From Alkalihalobacillus pseudalcaliphilus (GTDB lineage Bacteria; Bacillota; Bacilli; Bacillales; Bacillaceae_D): DNA of 64,000 nucleotides. Each line of letters starts with the position of its first letter. Position 1 is the stretch's first letter. Below, piece after piece: positions 60,279 through 64,000 of the stretch. The notes under the pieces are model-generated. The model did no database searches, had not been told where the DNA came from, and saw nothing but the letters and a program-made list of their open reading frames with translations. The stretch lies in the NCBI RefSeq assembly GCF_028610675.1, contig NZ_JAQQWS010000002.1, positions 345,137-409,136 of the forward strand, written 5' to 3'. Position numbers and translations under genes: made by a program.

Positions 60279-61778
60279 TTAAGGTAAATAGTCAATCGGG
60301 TTTAGAAGTTGGCCATTTCGTGTTACTTCAAAATGCAAATGAATACCCGTCGAATCACCGGTTGAACCCATTACACCGATTTGCTCTCCCCGCTTAACTG
60401 TTTGGCCTACATTTACACTCGTTGATTTTAAATGGGCATATAACGTTTCCATGCCATTATCATGCCTAATTCTAATATAATTTCCATATCCGCCACCACT
60501 TGTAACAGCTGTGATTGTACCTCTCTCGGCCGCGTAAATTTCAAACGTACTTGGACGAGCAATATCTATCCCTTTATGATAACGACCCCAACGGTTCCCT
60601 TGGTGACTAGAAATATATCCACCATCAGCTGGCCAAGCTAGCTCAGAGCGTTCCTTTGTACCTTGAATAACGACTTTTGAAACGGGTTCCTCAATCACTT
60701 CCTGGTCAATCACTTCTTGTTCCACTTTTTCACCGTTCACATAAGTCGTCTCATATTCTACATACTGTAACCCCTTTTTACCAGCTCGTTCAACCTTCTT
60801 TTCATCTTTATAAAGGCTCGTATCTTCTTTGATTTCTACGTCATAATCAATCTCTTCTTCTTTCTTACTAACTTCAATTACCTCTAAATCCAAATAGGTC
60901 TGCATATCGCGGATTTTTAATTCATCGCCAGGTCGAATGACACTATCTGACTCTAAGTTGTTGAAATCAACTAATTCTTTCATAGATACATCAAGCTCTT
61001 TGGCAATTTGACTTAATGAATCTCCTTCTTGCACATCATATACGACCTCTGTTTCTTTTCCTGCTTCTACTTCAGAAAAAGCACGCTCAACCGATACAAC
61101 TTTGTCCGGATTCACAAGAACTTCTTTTTTCTCAATATCTGTTAAAAAATTGATAGATTCAATTCGTTTTTCATTCAAATCTAATTGTGCATTGGTCTGA
61201 GCACTTGTTTGCACGACTTCGCGCTCACTGCTATCACTATCAACTAAACGCTTTTCGGCTTCTTTTTTTTGTTGATAGCGTAAAAATGCCTCTTCTTCCA
61301 CCTGATCCATGACAATTGCTTGCTTTAACTTTGAGAAAGCTTCCTCCGCAGGTAAGTAGACAATTTCTTCTTCATTAATGACAAGAGCTGTCGCTACCGC
61401 TTTTAAAGTGACCGCTTCAGCCAAGTTCTCAAATGCCATTTCCGACTCAGCATTTTTGATAAATACAATCTCTGAAACGATATCAATCTCTTCGACCACA
61501 TTGAAGGTTAAGCCTTCATATTTTTCTTCCTTTTCTTCTATTAATACTTGTAGGAAATCGTCCAACTCGTCTTCCTCATTAATTGTCCCGATAAACTCTT
61601 CATCTATATATAAATGATAAACACGCTCCATAACAATGCCTGAGCTTGCTAAAACATTCGAAAAACCTGATATAAAAAATATAAAAACGAAAGTGGCGAT
61701 CCACCTTTTACTGATTTGGCGACCTGCCCTTAGTTCATGACGATTCTTATTATGCTTTTTCCTCACCCACATATACAA
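60279..61778 (-). CDS. LysM-G5-M23 cell-wall endopeptidase
   Basis: About 499 residues. A basic cytoplasmic start leads to a transmembrane/signal segment (about residues 27-46, WIATFVFIFFISGFSNVLAS). A coiled, acidic region follows to about 225, then LysM (YDVQEGDSLSQIAKELDVSM), a G5-like domain (about 315-385) and an M23 peptidase domain with zinc ligands in YHKGIDIA and HLHFEVTRNG plus an upstream HQGNRWG. It cleaves peptidoglycan cross-bridges at the cell surface. Position before walR in the same direction suggests WalRK-linked control. Confidence 0.92.
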   Translation of the reverse strand: MYMWVRKKHNKNRHELRAGRQISKRWIATFVFIFFISGFSNVLASSGIVMERVYHLYIDEEFIGTINEEDELDDFLQVLIEEKEEKYEGLTFNVVEEIDIVSEIVFIKNAESEMAFENLAEAVTLKAVATALVINEEEIVYLPAEEAFSKLKQAIVMDQVEEEAFLRYQQKKEAEKRLVDSDSSEREVVQTSAQTNAQLDLNEKRIESINFLTDIEKKEVLVNPDKVVSVERAFSEVEAGKETEVVYDVQEGDSLSQIAKELDVSMKELVDFNNLESDSVIRPGDELKIRDMQTYLDLEVIEVSKKEEEIDYDVEIKEDTSLYKDEKKVERAGKKGLQYVEYETTYVNGEKVEQEVIDQEVIEEPVSKVVIQGTKERSELAWPADGGYISSHQGNRWGRYHKGIDIARPSTFEIYAAERGTITAVTSGGGYGNYIRIRHDNGMETLYAHLKSTSVNVGQTVKRGEQIGVMGSTGDSTGIHLHFEVTRNGQLLNPIDYLP

Positions 61779-62309
61779 AATACCCCTTATTTTATTGCCC
61801 TTATAACGGACCTATTAATCTATGATTAGAAACTATTGCTCAAATACATAGCCAAATAGGCGATTAAAAAACGACCTATTTTTGACCTTCTTCATTTTAG
61901 CATAATTCTAAATAAGATGGGGCTAAATGACTAAATGATAATAATTTGTAATCTCTATGTAACTATATTCATGGAGTTTGAACACATGGTATGCTAAACT
62001 TTCTATTGATGAATCACTATGCACATCATTACCAGCAAGCATGAAAGTAAGAGTAAATCGACATACGCAGCAATGCGAGCGCAAACCTAATGCGGAGCAA
62101 ATAAAATACTTCAAAGTTCAACGGCTAGTTTTGGACGTTTTAGGGTGTTTATAACAAATAACCAAAAAAGTTTAATTGGACCTGGTATCAGAGATTAAGG
62201 AGGCAAGAAAGTAGCCTCCCTTATTAGGGTGAAGGCTACTTGTAGGATAAATAAGGAGCTTCAAGAAATATGATCAGAGAGTCAATTATTATGATGCATG
62301 TTGATTTAA
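61779..62309. other. Intergenic region with one hairpin
   Basis: AAGTAGCCT (62209-62217) pairs with AGGCTACTT (62233-62241) without a clear T-tract. A Cys-rich minus-strand frame at 61923-62114 has no ribosome binding site. I see no gene. Confidence 0.45.
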
Positions 62310-63020
62310 CTATCTTTTAGTAAAAACAGCGGAGAAAGTCCCTTTTGCAATACCATTACTTAATAATTGAGGTGAATCTGCTACAATGAAATATTCATTA
62401 ATTTTCGTATTACCATAATAACTTTCGACATATCCCTGGGTGAAATTATATCTAGGACGAAAAGTCATATAAGCTCTTTGACCAGGATTTAAATCAACTC
62501 CATATTGAGCCCCGACATTATTCTCTAAACTTTTATTCCATGTAAAAGTAGCTCTTGTTCGAATAATATTTTTTATACTAGTGCTAACACTAACGGAAAA
62601 CTTTTCTTTATGAGAAACACTTTGTGTTGCGGAAACTCGACAAGATCTTGCATCAGTAGGACACGACATAGGGTTAGATACCTGTACTGCTGCTCCAATT
62701 TTTTCACCTGTACCGGTTTGCCTATATGTGTTTATAACAGAGAAAGGCGTAATTAAGTTATCGTCATATTCAGCAACTTCATTAAACAACTTTTCAAGCT
62801 GTGCTGATTCATTTAGCTCTAATAAATACTCTTCTAATGAGATTGATTTTAATCCGTTTTCTGTCAATTCGTATGGGTGTGCTAAATACTCGCCAGTTTC
62901 TTTATCATAGATATACTCTTTATCAAAAGTTAATACATATCTTTCGTTATCTGCTAATACATTTGTGGACAACAGAAATAGTACTGTAACAAATACAAAT
63001 ACAATAGATACTTTTTTCAT
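62310..63020 (-). CDS. Secreted protein of unknown function
   Basis: About 236 residues. A signal peptide (MKKVSIVFVFVTVLFLLSTN, cleavage after VLA) precedes an acidic helical segment, a Cys pair (NPMSCPTDARSCRV) and a beta-rich region with Ser/Thr alternation (SHKEKFSVSVSTSIKNIIRT). Alternation and a terminal Gly/aromatic pattern (FRPRYNFTQGYVESYYG) recall pore-forming beta proteins, but no family is recognised. The ATG at 63020 follows GGGGAA. It is paired with the lipoprotein gene upstream. Confidence 0.65.
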   Translation of the reverse strand: MKKVSIVFVFVTVLFLLSTNVLADNERYVLTFDKEYIYDKETGEYLAHPYELTENGLKSISLEEYLLELNESAQLEKLFNEVAEYDDNLITPFSVINTYRQTGTGEKIGAAVQVSNPMSCPTDARSCRVSATQSVSHKEKFSVSVSTSIKNIIRTRATFTWNKSLENNVGAQYGVDLNPGQRAYMTFRPRYNFTQGYVESYYGNTKINEYFIVADSPQLLSNGIAKGTFSAVFTKR

Positions 63021-63038
63021 CAAGTTAATTCCCCTTTT

Positions 63039-63497
63039 CTACTTTAAATTAACTTTTGTATCTCTATCCTCAGTGATATCAACATAAAAAAAGTTATTAT
63101 CTAGTAATATTATGTCAGTATTGTCACTTTTATCAAGTGTGAGAGATATAGATTCATCAAATTTTTTTCCAATAAGAAGTGCTAAGTTTTCATTTTCATA
63201 ACTAATATAATTAAACCCAACTTCTGAAGATGGAATCCTGTAACCACCTTGATGGTTTTCAACATAAAAATCATTATTTCTGTTAATTACTTCAAAGCTG
63301 TAAATGACATCAAATCCAGTATAATAAAAGATTATAATCTTATCTAGCTCTTCAATGTTAAGAATCAATTGATTTGGTTCTATGTTGTGTTCCTCCATAA
63401 CAGATTGAATTGCATGATCATAACTTTTAAAAGTTTCTTCTTGCGTACAAGCCATTAAAAAGAGTGAAAAAATAACAAACAATAATTTTTTTAACAT
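63039..63497 (-). CDS. Small lipoprotein of unknown function
   Basis: About 152 residues starting MLKKLLFVIFSLFLMACTQE, with a lipobox (LMAC) for diacylglyceryl attachment and outer-surface anchoring. The mature domain is acidic and beta-rich. The start at 63497 gives 6-base spacing to GGAGAG; the longer frame to 63566 has no site. It lies 18 bases upstream of the secreted protein gene, so the two are probably an operon. Confidence 0.7.
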   Translation of the reverse strand: MLKKLLFVIFSLFLMACTQEETFKSYDHAIQSVMEEHNIEPNQLILNIEELDKIIIFYYTGFDVIYSFEVINRNNDFYVENHQGGYRIPSSEVGFNYISYENENLALLIGKKFDESISLTLDKSDNTDIILLDNNFFYVDITEDRDTKVNLK

Positions 63498-63691
63498 TAA
63501 CATCTCTCCTACTCTATTCATTTGAAAGCTCTTATTTGTACCTAAAAAAATCTTAGCATTAGTCATATGGAATTAAAATAAAAATTTTCTACATATTAGC
63601 AGACTAATATATTCCGAAAGTAAATCGCAATAGAATCTATAGTCAATAAGTTCCCTATACATTTGAAAACTTGCCGATTGGCAGGCCATGC

Positions 63692-63746
63692 AAAAAAAGA
63701 GCTATTCCACAAAGCGTATATACCGCTTTTTTGGAATAGCTCTTTT
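63692..63746. terminator. Terminator of the tRNA cluster
   Basis: A 14-bp outer stem (AAAGAGCTATTCCA / TGGAATAGCTCTTT) encloses an inner AAAGCG/CGCTTT pair, with T residues on either strand. It ends the minus-strand tRNA transcript and may also serve the plus strand. Confidence 0.88.
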
Positions 63747-63845
63747 ATAAAAAACTAATAACCATTCAAAAATTTTCTATCTCTTTTATTCAAATAAAAA
63801 AGTATGCCTTTGCATACTGAACAAAAAGGGAAAATCTATATAAAG

Positions 63846-63918
<73 letters not shown>

Positions 63919-63927
63919 ATAAAAAAA

Positions 63928-64000
63928 TGGTGGCTTGGGACGGAATCGAACCGCCGACACATGGATTTTCAGTCCATTGCTCTACCGACTGAGCTACCAA
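63928..64000 (-). tRNA. tRNA-Phe (anticodon GAA), 5' end cut by the window
   Basis: The minus strand has D-arm AGCTCAGTCGGTAGAGC, anticodon stem TGGAC with loop CTGAAAA, T-arm GGTTCGATTCC and encoded CCA. The GAA anticodon specifies phenylalanine. About three bases of the acceptor stem lie beyond the window. Confidence 0.95.

Overview
The window looks like a low-GC, spore-former-type Firmicute of the Bacillaceae, probably an alkaliphile-like Bacillus relative. The evidence is the walR-walK-walH-walI-walJ-htrC block next to rlmH, a B. subtilis-style assimilatory nas cluster with a TnrA-type box, an adenine riboswitch in front of pbuE, and consistent AGGAGG ribosome binding sites. The assignment rests on gene order and protein resemblance; no 16S gene is present.

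Left flank (1-14.8 kb): small accessory chromosomal genes. They are a YqcI/YcgG-family end, an SRPBCC protein, an SDR gene broken by an in-frame amber codon, a TetR regulator whose C-terminus runs into a 51-bp tandem repeat, an ABC-2 exporter with an ATPase-dead ABC/LytTR regulator beside it, the riboswitch-pbuE unit, GrpB-like, AlkD-like and APH-like genes, and a two-lobed aspartic protease with a LytTR regulator. A 250-bp direct duplication carries a 46-residue basic protein.

Nitrate region (14.8-24.8 kb): one long minus-strand cluster nasF-nasD-nasE-nasB-nasC-transporter. It makes the nitrate importer, nitrate reductase, nitrite reductase and the siroheme-branch methyltransferase. From 24.8 to 28.1 kb there are remnants (IS3-family transposase tail), a PD-(D/E)XK nuclease gene and a SUMF1-fold gene.

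Integrated element (about 28,107-51,353): a 23.2-kb cassette inserted at the 3' end of rlmH, in the manner of staphylococcal SCC elements. A 21-bp site encoding the RlmH tail GEPYHK-stop occurs at rlmH and again at the far end (18 of 21 identical, all three differences in third codon positions). The core is a large serine recombinase, a DUF927 Cch-like ATPase, small conserved genes, DUF1643 and RadC. The cargo is dominated by defence-type genes: type I restriction-modification (hsdM-hsdS-hsdR), a SIR2-like protein, an XRE/ImmA/PIN triad, a DRT2-like reverse transcriptase preceded by a hairpin-rich candidate ncRNA, an AbaSI-like modified-DNA endonuclease and a RES-domain protein.

Right flank (51.3-64 kb): rlmH, three DnaA boxes, a yyzF-like CxxH/CxxC protein, htrC, and walJ-walI-walH-walK-walR. 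Then comes a second 51-bp tandem array unrelated in sequence to the first, a LysM-G5-M23 cell-wall hydrolase, a secreted protein plus lipoprotein pair, and tRNA-Thr and tRNA-Phe genes running off the end.
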